This document shows, in pieces, positions 7,778 through 15,850 of a stretch of DNA of 38,822 bases. The DNA is from Ruminococcus sp. (GTDB lineage: Bacteria > Bacillota_A > Clostridia > Oscillospirales > Ruminococcaceae): assembly GCF_024684275.1 (NCBI RefSeq), contig NZ_JAIKXF010000016.1, positions 1 to 38,822 of the forward strand, given 5' to 3'. The stretch's first letter is position 1. Every line of letters starts with the position of its first letter. The notes under the pieces are model-generated. The model saw only the letters and a list, made by a program, of their open reading frames with translations, had not been told where the DNA came from and searched no databases. Made by a program: the position numbers and the translations under genes.

Positions 7778-8601
7778 AAAAGCTGTTTCTCTTTCTGCTG
7801 CTGACAGCTGTAGGAGCTGTTATGCTCTATCCCCTGCTTTGGCTAATAGGAGCTTCATTCAAGACCAATGAGGAAATATTTTCATCTATATGGTTCATGC
7901 CCAAAAGCTTCGATACCGACTCCTACAAAAACGCATGGATGACTGTCACTCCGTACAATATGGGACACTATTTCCTCAATTCCTTTGCGATTATTATCCC
8001 AAAGACCGTTTTTGCCGTCACTTCCTCTGTGATAGTTGCTTACGGCTTTGCAAGATTTGATTTTCCACTGAAGAAGTTCTTCTTTGCTCTGCTCATCTGC
8101 GGTATGCTGATGCCCTCTATCGTTACCATCATGCCGCGGTATCTCATGTGGAGCAGACTGGGGCTTCTGGATACATATATACCGCTTACACTCCCTGCCC
8201 TCTTTGCCGAGGAGGGAATGTTCGTGTTCATACTTGTACAGTTCCTAAAGGGAGTACCTAAGGAATTCGATGAAGCGGCAAGGATAGACGGCTGCGGCAC
8301 ATTGAAAACGCTGTTTTTCGTGATCCTGCCGTGCATAAAACCAGCCGTGATCTCCATAGCGGTATTTACTTTTTTATGGACCATGAATGACTTCCTTGAG
8401 CCGCTGATAATGATACAGTCAGTGGAGAAATACCCTCTTTCTCTTGCTCTGAGGCTGTCCGTGGACAGCACAGGACAGGGCTATGAACAGCGCAAGGTCA
8501 TTGCCATGTCAGTCATTGGTCTCATTCCCTCTATAGCAGTGTTCGCACTTGCTCAGAAAAAATTTGTCAGCGGTATCACCGCAGGAGGTCTTACAGGATG
8601 A
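7774..8601 (+). CDS. Sugar ABC transporter permease (MalG type)
   Basis: A 275-residue partner permease. It has about six transmembrane helices, the N-terminal LYPLLWLIGASFKTNEEIF segment of the MalG/LacG branch, and an EAA loop EFDEAARIDGCGTLKTLF. The start is GTG at 7774, overlapping the preceding stop by 4 bases, with GGAGGG 7 bases upstream. With the preceding permease it would form the membrane channel of the importer. Confidence 0.92.
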   Translation: MKKLFLFLLLTAVGAVMLYPLLWLIGASFKTNEEIFSSIWFMPKSFDTDSYKNAWMTVTPYNMGHYFLNSFAIIIPKTVFAVTSSVIVAYGFARFDFPLKKFFFALLICGMLMPSIVTIMPRYLMWSRLGLLDTYIPLTLPALFAEEGMFVFILVQFLKGVPKEFDEAARIDGCGTLKTLFFVILPCIKPAVISIAVFTFLWTMNDFLEPLIMIQSVEKYPLSLALRLSVDSTGQGYEQRKVIAMSVIGLIPSIAVFALAQKKFVSGITAGGLTG

Positions 8602-9719
8602 CTAAATCTGAAAGCATCGTTTCAAAATATATCGACAACTTAATAATCCCATCAGAGCCTCTTTCTCCCATATGGAACAAGGAGAACGAGCTTCTGGAAA
8701 AAGCTCCGAAATGGAATTATATCGACAATTGCATGATAACCGCCGTTCTGATGATGTATGATATTACAAAGGACGAAGACCTTCTCGAATATGCCATGAG
8801 ATTCATGGACGCCTATGTTACTAAGGACGGCAATATCCCTACTCTCAATTACGCCGACTATAACCTTGACAATATCAACGGTGCAAAAAATCTGTTCAAG
8901 CTCTGGCGATTAACAGACGAAGAACGTTACAGACTCGGATTTGAACGCTTCTGGACTGAACAGCTTTTACGTCAGCCGCGCCTTGACTGCGGAAGCTTCT
9001 GGCACAAGGGCATTTACCCAGATCAGATATGGCTGGACGGCTCATACATGGCTCTGCCGTTTCTGATAGAATATGGTCTGCTCCATAAGTCAAGGGGTAT
9101 AATCGATGATGCTATCCGCCAGCTCTGGGATATGCGAAGGATACTCCGCGATCCTGATACAGGGCTGTTCTACCACGGCTACGACGATACCAACACTATG
9201 TGCTGGGCAGATAAGATAACAGGCCTTTCCCATGAATTCTGGCTGAGATCAAACGGCTGGATATGCGCAGCTCTTGCGGACTGCTGTGAAATGCTTCCAG
9301 ATGCCGAGCTTATCAAAAAAGAGCTGGCTGAGATACTTACTGCTCTCTCAAAATACTGCATGAAGGACGGTATGCTGCTTCAGCTCCCTGCACGTCCCGA
9401 GCTTGAGGGGAATTATCCCGAGACCAGCGGTTCACTGCTCTTTGCATACTCTGCACTTAAAGCTGCACGTCTCGGCATATGCGGTGATGATATACGCTCG
9501 GCAGGCAAGCGCACATTCGATACTGTAACTGAAAATTTCATTGACAACAGCGGCGATATACCCGTACTAAAAAATATCTGCCTTATGGGAGGCCTCGGCG
9601 GAGAGAATAACCGCGACGGCTCTGCGGAATACTATCTCAGTGAAAAGATCGTCGAAAACGACGCAAAAGGCATCGCTCCATATATCATGGCGTATACAGA
9701 GACCAAAAAGTTTTCATGA
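8598..9719 (+). CDS. GH105 unsaturated rhamnogalacturonyl (glucuronyl) hydrolase
   Basis: A 373-residue cytosolic enzyme (no signal peptide) of glycoside hydrolase family 105, YteR-like. The key block WHKGIYPDQIWLDGSYM contains Asp147, matching the catalytic Asp143 of YteR. TGLSHEFWLRSNGW, ETSGSLLFAYSALKAARLG and the terminal AEYYLSEKIVENDAKGIAPY also follow the family. These enzymes hydrolyse the unsaturated uronic residue left by pectate or rhamnogalacturonan lyases, releasing a keto-uronate and rhamnose. It overlaps the permease stop by 4 bases and has AGGAGG upstream, so import and cleavage are co-expressed. Exact substrate (rhamnogalacturonan rather than another unsaturated uronide) is inferred. 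No terminator was seen after it. Confidence 0.88.
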   Translation: MTKSESIVSKYIDNLIIPSEPLSPIWNKENELLEKAPKWNYIDNCMITAVLMMYDITKDEDLLEYAMRFMDAYVTKDGNIPTLNYADYNLDNINGAKNLFKLWRLTDEERYRLGFERFWTEQLLRQPRLDCGSFWHKGIYPDQIWLDGSYMALPFLIEYGLLHKSRGIIDDAIRQLWDMRRILRDPDTGLFYHGYDDTNTMCWADKITGLSHEFWLRSNGWICAALADCCEMLPDAELIKKELAEILTALSKYCMKDGMLLQLPARPELEGNYPETSGSLLFAYSALKAARLGICGDDIRSAGKRTFDTVTENFIDNSGDIPVLKNICLMGGLGGENNRDGSAEYYLSEKIVENDAKGIAPYIMAYTETKKFS

Positions 9720-9765
9720 ATATACTTTAAGGATAAAAATATTGTCGAAATGCCGCGGTTTGTAC

Positions 9766-9794
9766 TTGAAAAGTTCATACTTTCATGTTATAAT
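9766..9794 (+). promoter_or_regulatory. Promoter of the NfeD/SPFH operon
   Basis: TTGAAA (9766-9771), 17 bp, TATAAT (9789-9794), about 50 bases before the NfeD start codon. Confidence 0.78.
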
Positions 9795-9843
9795 ATTTGC
9801 TGTAGGGATTACTACAAATATTATGTGAAAGGGGGAGCTCGTT

Positions 9844-10278
9844 TTGAATGTACTGTTCTGGGCAATAGCTGTTATCGCTTTCGTTATAGCTGAGATATGT
9901 ACGGTTCAGCTGGTTTCGATCTGGTTCGCCGCAGGCTCTTTTATAACGATGATAGCCTGCTATCTGTGGAACCTGTCAACTCTGGAGCAGTTGGGCTTGT
10001 TCATAGTCTCGTCTGTTCTGTTCCTGCTTATAAGCCTGCCGTTCATAAAGCGGCGAAAGCAGCAGGTCAGGATAGCGACCAATGCCGAGCTTGACGTTGG
10101 CAAACACGCCACTGTCATCGAGGTCATCGACGCAGACAAGGGTACGGGGCGAGTCACTTTAAACGGGGTAAACTGGAGTGCTGTTCCCGAAAACGAGAAC
10201 GAAATAATACCCGATGGTACTATCGTTATCGTCAAAAAAGTAATGGGCGCCAAGCTTATGGTTGCACCTGAAAACTGA
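9844..10278 (+). CDS. NfeD family membrane protein (short form)
   Basis: A 144-residue protein with two or three N-terminal transmembrane helices (about 1-65) and a C-terminal OB-fold-like beta domain (about 75-144; VGKHATVIEVIDADKGTGRVTLNGVNWSA), the NfeD layout without the N-terminal protease domain. It uses a TTG start at 9844: AAAGGGGGAG lies upstream at a normal distance, and the nearby ATG at 9848 is out of frame. It precedes an SPFH protein by 41 bases; NfeD and stomatin-like proteins are commonly paired in bacteria and thought to form membrane microdomain complexes. Confidence 0.85.
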   Translation: MNVLFWAIAVIAFVIAEICTVQLVSIWFAAGSFITMIACYLWNLSTLEQLGLFIVSSVLFLLISLPFIKRRKQQVRIATNAELDVGKHATVIEVIDADKGTGRVTLNGVNWSAVPENENEIIPDGTIVIVKKVMGAKLMVAPEN

Positions 10279-10319
10279 ATCCAACATTTATTTCACAATT
10301 TTATCGGAGGTAGATCAAA

Positions 10320-11372
10320 ATGGACACACTTGGAATCATTGTTTTAATCGTTATCATCGTTCTTCTTTTCCTTTTCATCAGATGCTTCAGGATAGTTCCT
10401 CAGGCTCATGTATTTGTAATTGAGCGACTCGGTTCTTTCCACGCTGAATGGGAAACAGGACTTCATATCCTCGTTCCTTTCATCGACAGGATCGCAGGAA
10501 AGGTATCACTTAAAGAAAAGGTAGTAGACTTCAAGCCGCAGCCCGTTATCACAAAGGATAACGTTACAATGCAGATAGATACTGTCGTATTCTATCAGGT
10601 TACAGATGCTAAGCAGTACATCTACGGCGTTGAAAGACCTTTAGCTGCTATCGAGAACCTTTCAGCTACAACTCTTCGTAACATCATCGGTGAGATGGAG
10701 CTTGACGCTACACTCACATCAAGAGATGTTATCAATACAAAGATCACATCTATCCTCGATCAGGCTACTGACCGCTGGGGTATCAAGGTAAACCGCGTTG
10801 AGCTCAAGAATATTCTTCCTCCTCGTGAGATACAGGACGCTATGGAGAAGCAGATGAAGGCTGAGCGTGAGCGCCGTGAAAAGATACTTCAGGCAGAGGG
10901 TGACAAGAAGTCACAGATACTGGTCGCAGAAGGTGAAAAGGAGTCACAGATACTCCGCGCACAGGCTAAGAAGGAAGCTCAGATACTTGAGGCTGAGGCT
11001 CAGAAGCAGGCAATGGTCCTCAGAGCTGACGCTGTAAGAGAGCAGAAGATACTGGAGGCTACCGGTGAAGCAAAAGCTATCGAAATGGTACAGCAAGCCC
11101 TCGCTGAAAGTATCGTAAAGCTCAATAACGCTAACCCGAATGAAAGAGTTATCCAGCTCAAGTCGCTGGAGTCCTTTGCTAAGGCTGCTGACGGCAAGGC
11201 TACAAAGATCATTATCCCAAGCGAGATACAGGGACTTGCAGGTCTTGCAACAGGCCTTAAGGCTATCGTAGAAAACGATAAGGCTCCAGCTGCACCTGCT
11301 GCTACTTCCGCTCCTGCTGCAAACAGCAATTACAGCAGCAACACAGGATATCAGGATTATAGCATAAACTGA
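10320..11372 (+). CDS. SPFH/Band 7 (stomatin-like) membrane protein
   Basis: A 350-residue protein with one N-terminal transmembrane helix (about 3-22), an SPFH domain (about 25-200; PQAHVFVIERLGSFH, FKPQPVITKDNVTMQIDTV and NRVELKNILPP) and a long charged coiled coil of repeated ILxAEGExESQ units (about 185-260). An Ala/Pro/Ser-rich tail follows. Such proteins oligomerise on the membrane and scaffold microdomains or membrane proteases. GGAGG precedes the ATG at 10320. It is the second gene of the NfeD operon and is followed by a terminator. Confidence 0.92.
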   Translation: MDTLGIIVLIVIIVLLFLFIRCFRIVPQAHVFVIERLGSFHAEWETGLHILVPFIDRIAGKVSLKEKVVDFKPQPVITKDNVTMQIDTVVFYQVTDAKQYIYGVERPLAAIENLSATTLRNIIGEMELDATLTSRDVINTKITSILDQATDRWGIKVNRVELKNILPPREIQDAMEKQMKAERERREKILQAEGDKKSQILVAEGEKESQILRAQAKKEAQILEAEAQKQAMVLRADAVREQKILEATGEAKAIEMVQQALAESIVKLNNANPNERVIQLKSLESFAKAADGKATKIIIPSEIQGLAGLATGLKAIVENDKAPAAPAATSAPAANSNYSSNTGYQDYSIN

Positions 11373-11385
11373 TGAGATACCACTT

Positions 11386-11417
11386 ATACTCCCCGAATTA
11401 TCGGGGAGTATTTTTTA
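11386..11417 (+). terminator. Terminator after the SPFH gene
   Basis: ATACTCCCCGA-ATTA-TCGGGGAGTAT (11386-11411), a perfect 11-bp stem followed by TTTTTT. Confidence 0.92.
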
Positions 11418-11539
11418 TTAATTAAAAAAGCTTTAACTGAAAATCAATATAATAACATAGATTTCATATGTTGCTTAATTATATAATGGTATAAGGAAAA
11501 GTTTATCCGCCTTCTGCCATATATAAAGGGGAAATCAAT

Positions 11540-12715
11540 ATGAAAAAAGTCCTTTCTGTAATCATTTCATTACTGACATTAATCTTCGTCTCCTCTTTCG
11601 GCGTGTCTGCCGAAGAAAAGGTATATCCCGATACCTCGGATGATACTGTATTCCACTGCACCAGTACACGATATTTAGCCGATGTAAATAACGATAAGGA
11701 ATTCAATATCGGTGATCTGGTCACTCTGATGCAGTTTCTCCGCAGTTCTGAAGAATACTTTGATTCGCTTGTTTACGAAGATAAGCTCAATTATCTGGAT
11801 GTTAATTTAGACGGAAGAGCCGACATTTTCGATCTGGTCGAAATGAGAAAAGCATTGATTGATCCGGAAAATGCTTTCAAGCAGGTTAGCAGTGTAGATA
11901 TCCTTACCACGGCAGACAAGTCTACAACAAAATCATCTTTTATCAGCACGCCAGAAGAACTCACGGCTTACCTTGCAGACATCGGTACCGATGATGATGA
12001 GATACAAAAATACCTTGAACTATTTAATGATGAGTTTTTCAGAAAAAGCGATGTTATCCTCAGCACTTACGAGCAGGAATACGGCGAAGGAATTCACTTT
12101 ATTCCGCCTGTCGGCAATTTTGCTGACGGAACTTACTTCGATGATTCAGAGCTGGAAAGTCTATGCAGCTATTTTGGTACTGATCCCGATGTCATAAAAA
12201 AATCCGGTATATATTATCTTCTTACCTCTCATCGCTACAATTCCCATCCTATGTTATACCCGAAAAAGAAGAGTATCCTGCTTTTTCAGGCAACTATTCC
12301 AAAAGCTGTAAAAGAAAACTCAAACGGGTTCACCTTCTTGTTTGATTTTGATTTATTCTCTCCTGATTACTATGCTCATCAATTTGACTCTCCCGATGGT
12401 AAGCACAAGCTGTACATTACAGTTGATGAAATGCATTTTATGGATGATACCTGCCATTATCATTTTTATGAGATCCAAAATGACGGTTCATACGTCTATC
12501 TTGGCGAGTATTATGACGGATATGCGGAAAAAGATCTGTTTGCCCAGGAATACACTGTGACAAAACAAGGCAATATTACTGCATATAATTTTGGCACGCA
12601 AGTTATGATAAAATGGAGCGAAAATGGCATTAATTTAGCAATAGCCAAAAGTACTTCATATGTTGATGGATACTGGATAACTGACTGGGATGATGTCAGC
12701 ATGTATTATAGTTAA
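11540..12715 (+). CDS. Secreted protein with N-terminal dockerin-like domain
   Basis: A 391-residue protein with a signal peptide (1-24, ending GVSA). Two dockerin-type calcium-binding repeats follow, DVNNDKEFNIGDLVTLMQFL and DVNLDGRADIFDLVEMRKAL (about residues 48-110). The remainder, acidic and aromatic-rich, has no recognised catalytic motif. If the dockerin is functional, the protein could dock on a cohesin scaffold at the cell surface. A dockerin directly after the signal peptide is unusual; most enzymes carry it at the C-terminus. AAGGGG lies upstream of the ATG. The gene appears monocistronic; no convincing promoter could be placed in the 120 bases before it. Confidence 0.75.
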   Translation: MKKVLSVIISLLTLIFVSSFGVSAEEKVYPDTSDDTVFHCTSTRYLADVNNDKEFNIGDLVTLMQFLRSSEEYFDSLVYEDKLNYLDVNLDGRADIFDLVEMRKALIDPENAFKQVSSVDILTTADKSTTKSSFISTPEELTAYLADIGTDDDEIQKYLELFNDEFFRKSDVILSTYEQEYGEGIHFIPPVGNFADGTYFDDSELESLCSYFGTDPDVIKKSGIYYLLTSHRYNSHPMLYPKKKSILLFQATIPKAVKENSNGFTFLFDFDLFSPDYYAHQFDSPDGKHKLYITVDEMHFMDDTCHYHFYEIQNDGSYVYLGEYYDGYAEKDLFAQEYTVTKQGNITAYNFGTQVMIKWSENGINLAIAKSTSYVDGYWITDWDDVSMYYS

Positions 12716-12731
12716 TATTATTTACGCTATC

Positions 12732-12766
12732 AAGTCCCCTTTCCATAACGGAAGGGGGATTTTTTA
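12732..12766 (+). terminator. Terminator after the dockerin gene
   Basis: AAGTCCCCTTTCC (12732-12744) pairs with GGAAGGGGGATTT (12750-12762), with two G-T pairs, around an ATAAC loop; T-rich sequence follows. Confidence 0.82.
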
Positions 12767-12860
12767 TGTAGAAAAAGGCTTTGATTTATACTGATATTTT
12801 ATGCTTTGATACGATTTTTGCGAAATACTTCCGAAAATACAAAATCGCTGTCTTTTGGAC

Positions 12861-12889
12861 TTGCATTTAATACTATTTTGTAGTATAAT
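12861..12889 (+). promoter_or_regulatory. Promoter of the MBOAT-FkbH operon
   Basis: TTGCAT (12861-12866), 17 bp, TATAAT (12884-12889). The predicted leader is about 100 bases and AT-rich; no riboswitch-like fold was recognised in it. Confidence 0.7.
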
Positions 12890-12997
12890 ATTTTTTATAA
12901 AGATTTCATAAACTATGCTTTTTATTTTATTTTCTCCGTCGGATTTTAAGCGGTAAAACTACAGATATATAATACATTCCTGCAAGGCGGTAGAACA

Positions 12998-14398
12998 ATG
13001 GTTTTTTCGAGACTTTTCTTTATATATATTTTCCTTCCCGTATGCCTTTTGTGCTATGCACTGGCAAGAGGGACGAAAGCAAAAAATCTGGTGTTGATAG
13101 TTTTCTCGCTTATTTTTTACGCTTGGGGCGAACCCGTCTATATTTTTCTTATGCTGACAACTGCCGCGGTGAACTATGCCGCAGGACTGTTCATCGGAAA
13201 ATATCAAGGGCAAAAAGGTGATACCGCCGCAGCTGTTATTGCTGTAGCGTATGACCTGCTTATGCTGGGCGTATTCAAATACAGCGGCTTCATTGCGGAA
13301 AACATCAACGCCCTTTTTTCATGCTCGATACCTGTCCCCGATATAAGGCTCCCTATCGGCATCAGCTTTTATACCTTCCAGACTATCTCCTATATCATAG
13401 ACTGTCACTGGGAAAAGGTAAAACCGCAAAAAAGCTTCGGAAATTACCTGCTTTTCCTTACTCTGTTCCCACAGCTCGTTGCAGGACCTATTGTTCGCTA
13501 CAGTACCATTGAAAAAGAAATTAATGACCGCAAAACGGAGCTCAGCGATGTTTCCTACGGACTCAACCGCGTCGCTCTCGGTCTCGGCAAAAAGGTGCTT
13601 CTTGCAAATCAGCTCAGCATCATCGCAGACAGCTTCCTCGGAAATATCGGAAGCTCCACCATGTTCGGAGCATGGTACGGCGCTGCTGCCTACGGCTTGC
13701 AGATATACTTTGATTTCTCGGGCTATTCCGATATTGCCATAGGTCTCGGACGTATTTTCGGCTTCCACTTTGACGAAAACTTCGACCACCCATTCATTTG
13801 CAGAGACATCACCGAATTCTGGCAGCGCTGGCATATCTCACTCAGCACATTTTTCCGTGACTATGTGCTATATATCCCAATATTCGGCAAACGCAGAAAA
13901 TACGGCGGTCTCTTCCTCGTATGGCTATGCACGGGTATATGGCACGGCGCAAGCTGGAATTTCATCATATGGGGTCTTTACTACGGTATTTTCGTATTCA
14001 TCGAAATGCTCATCGGCAAGAAGCGCATGAAAAAGATACCTGTTGTTCTGCGGCATATCTACAGCAAGCTTGTTATCATCATCGGCTTCGGCATATTCTA
14101 TTTCGAGAAGCTGGGCAGACTCGGCACATTTTTTAAAACCGCATTTGGCTTTGGAGAAAACGGCTTCCTTGCAATGCAGGACAAAATATCTGTTGTCAAC
14201 AATATGTACCTGCTGACCGCTGCTGTTATATGCTGCTTCCCTGTTATCAAACTGGTGAAGCAGACTGCGGACAAGCATTTTGTCACAAAAGCCGCAGTTT
14301 CCTCAGCCGCCGCCGTTGCAGCCGCACTTCTGCTCATAGTTACAAGCATTATGCTTGTAGCTTCTACGACCAATCCGTTCCTTTATTTCCGATTCTGA
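12998..14398 (+). CDS. MBOAT family O-acyltransferase (AlgI/DltB-like)
   Basis: A 466-residue polytopic membrane protein of the MBOAT family. Diagnostic parts are LIFYAWGEPVYIFLML near the N-terminus, GISFYTFQTISYIID, LVAGPIVRY, FDFSGYSDIAIGLGRIFGF, DITEFWQRWHISLSTFFRDYV and TGIWHGASWNFIIWGLYYG, with the catalytic His at 316. Members transfer acyl groups across the membrane to a polysaccharide or teichoic acid. AAGGCGG precedes the ATG. It is the first gene of an operon with an SGNH/DHHW protein, an FkbH-like protein and an acyl carrier protein, so the donor is likely to be the carrier-bound acyl group made by the last two. The acceptor glycan is unknown. Confidence 0.93.
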   Translation: MVFSRLFFIYIFLPVCLLCYALARGTKAKNLVLIVFSLIFYAWGEPVYIFLMLTTAAVNYAAGLFIGKYQGQKGDTAAAVIAVAYDLLMLGVFKYSGFIAENINALFSCSIPVPDIRLPIGISFYTFQTISYIIDCHWEKVKPQKSFGNYLLFLTLFPQLVAGPIVRYSTIEKEINDRKTELSDVSYGLNRVALGLGKKVLLANQLSIIADSFLGNIGSSTMFGAWYGAAAYGLQIYFDFSGYSDIAIGLGRIFGFHFDENFDHPFICRDITEFWQRWHISLSTFFRDYVLYIPIFGKRRKYGGLFLVWLCTGIWHGASWNFIIWGLYYGIFVFIEMLIGKKRMKKIPVVLRHIYSKLVIIIGFGIFYFEKLGRLGTFFKTAFGFGENGFLAMQDKISVVNNMYLLTAAVICCFPVIKLVKQTADKHFVTKAAVSSAAAVAAALLLIVTSIMLVASTTNPFLYFRF

Positions 14399-14410
14399 TG
14401 AGGCGCTCAC

Positions 14411-15841
14411 ATGACCAATAAAAGCAATAAAGACAGCCGTTCTTTGCCTGCTATATCCATAGAGGCTTCAGACCGTGCAAAATCCACCATAGATGTGCCT
14501 ATAAAGGCAAAAAAGCTCAAAAAACAACAGCGAAAAAAGGCCCTGAGCCTAATTTCACTTGCTAATATAATTACAATAAGCGCTATTTTCGCAGGCGGCT
14601 TCGTATATGTGGTACTTCTGCCCCACGAGACAAAAGCAGATGACGAGAACCGCTATCTCACAAAATTCCCGAAATTTTCCGCCAAAAGCTACGCAAGCGG
14701 CGAGTTTACTGAAGGAATTGCGGATTACTTCGACGATACCGTACACGACAGAGCTCATATAAAGGAATTCATATCCGACTACATTATACAGCTAAAAGGC
14801 AGGAAATACGGTGATGACGGTGAAGAAGCCGAGCTTTTCGGCAGCGGCTTTGAGAAAAGATCCCCCGTCACCACTGCTGCTCCTGTAACTACAGCAGCTT
14901 CCGTGTCTACTTCGGTCACGACCGCTGTTCCCGAGGCAGCTCCCACAGAGGAGGCTCCTGCTGACGGCGAGCTCACCAACAATATACTCATCGTCAACAA
15001 GCGCGGAGTTACTCTTTACGGCGGCGCATGGGGCACGGAACAGGAATATGCCTCATATGTCAGCCTTTACAAGGAAAAGCTGCCCGATGTTAATGTTTAC
15101 TCAATGGTGCTGCCGACCTCCAGTTCCTTCTATCTTCCCGAAAAGTATCAGAACCTTGCCTACAGCGAGAAAGAGGACATTGACAGGCTGAACGCCGCTC
15201 TCCATAATGTTATGCCTGTCGACGCCTACAGCATTTTGAATGCTCACAAGGACGAGGCTATATACTCACGAACAGACCACCACTGGCAGCCTCTCGGCGC
15301 TTATTATGCCGCAGAGCAGTTTGCACTGACCGCAGGCGTCCCCTATCCCGACCTTTCGGAGTATGAGACAGTTACCCTGCCCGGCTATGTGGGTACCCTT
15401 TATATGTACACACAGAGTGCCACACTCACAAATAATCCCGAGGACTTCGTTTATTACAAACCCAAAATACCCGTAACAGTAACACAGTACAACACACGCT
15501 TTGAAACCCCTGTCGCTGCTGAGCTTCTTCTTGATCCGTCATATATGGCAAATTCAGGCTATTATATGGTCTTCGGTTCGGACGAGAGGATAGTTCACGT
15601 AAACACAGAATGCAAAAACGGAAGAACTCTTGTCATCTTCAAGGACAGCTACGGGAACGCCCTGCTTCCGATGCTGACAAGCTCATTTGAAAACATATAT
15701 CTCTGCGATATACGTTATTTTGACCTTAATGCTGTTGATTTCATCAACAGAGTCGGCGCTACCGATCTCCTTTTTGCCATGTGTTCGTTCTCCGCAGTTG
15801 GCGGCAACAGAAACTGTATTTACAACAATCTGACAAAATAA
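14411..15841 (+). CDS. DHHW family membrane-anchored SGNH-like protein (AlgJ/AlgX-like)
   Basis: A 476-residue protein: a cytosolic basic N-terminus, one transmembrane helix (about 46-70), then an extracytoplasmic domain. A Thr/Ala/Pro-rich linker occurs at about 152-190. The motif DHHW at 289-292 supplies a D-x-H pair (Asp289, His291), and KDSYGNAL places a Ser at 413. This order matches the D-x-H...Ser triad of AlgX/AlgJ acetyltransferases. It probably takes the acyl group exported by the MBOAT protein and places it on a glycan. It starts 12 bases after the MBOAT stop and is followed closely by the FkbH gene. Confidence 0.88.
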   Translation: MTNKSNKDSRSLPAISIEASDRAKSTIDVPIKAKKLKKQQRKKALSLISLANIITISAIFAGGFVYVVLLPHETKADDENRYLTKFPKFSAKSYASGEFTEGIADYFDDTVHDRAHIKEFISDYIIQLKGRKYGDDGEEAELFGSGFEKRSPVTTAAPVTTAASVSTSVTTAVPEAAPTEEAPADGELTNNILIVNKRGVTLYGGAWGTEQEYASYVSLYKEKLPDVNVYSMVLPTSSSFYLPEKYQNLAYSEKEDIDRLNAALHNVMPVDAYSILNAHKDEAIYSRTDHHWQPLGAYYAAEQFALTAGVPYPDLSEYETVTLPGYVGTLYMYTQSATLTNNPEDFVYYKPKIPVTVTQYNTRFETPVAAELLLDPSYMANSGYYMVFGSDERIVHVNTECKNGRTLVIFKDSYGNALLPMLTSSFENIYLCDIRYFDLNAVDFINRVGATDLLFAMCSFSAVGGNRNCIYNNLTK

Positions 15842-15850
15842 GGTGATATT

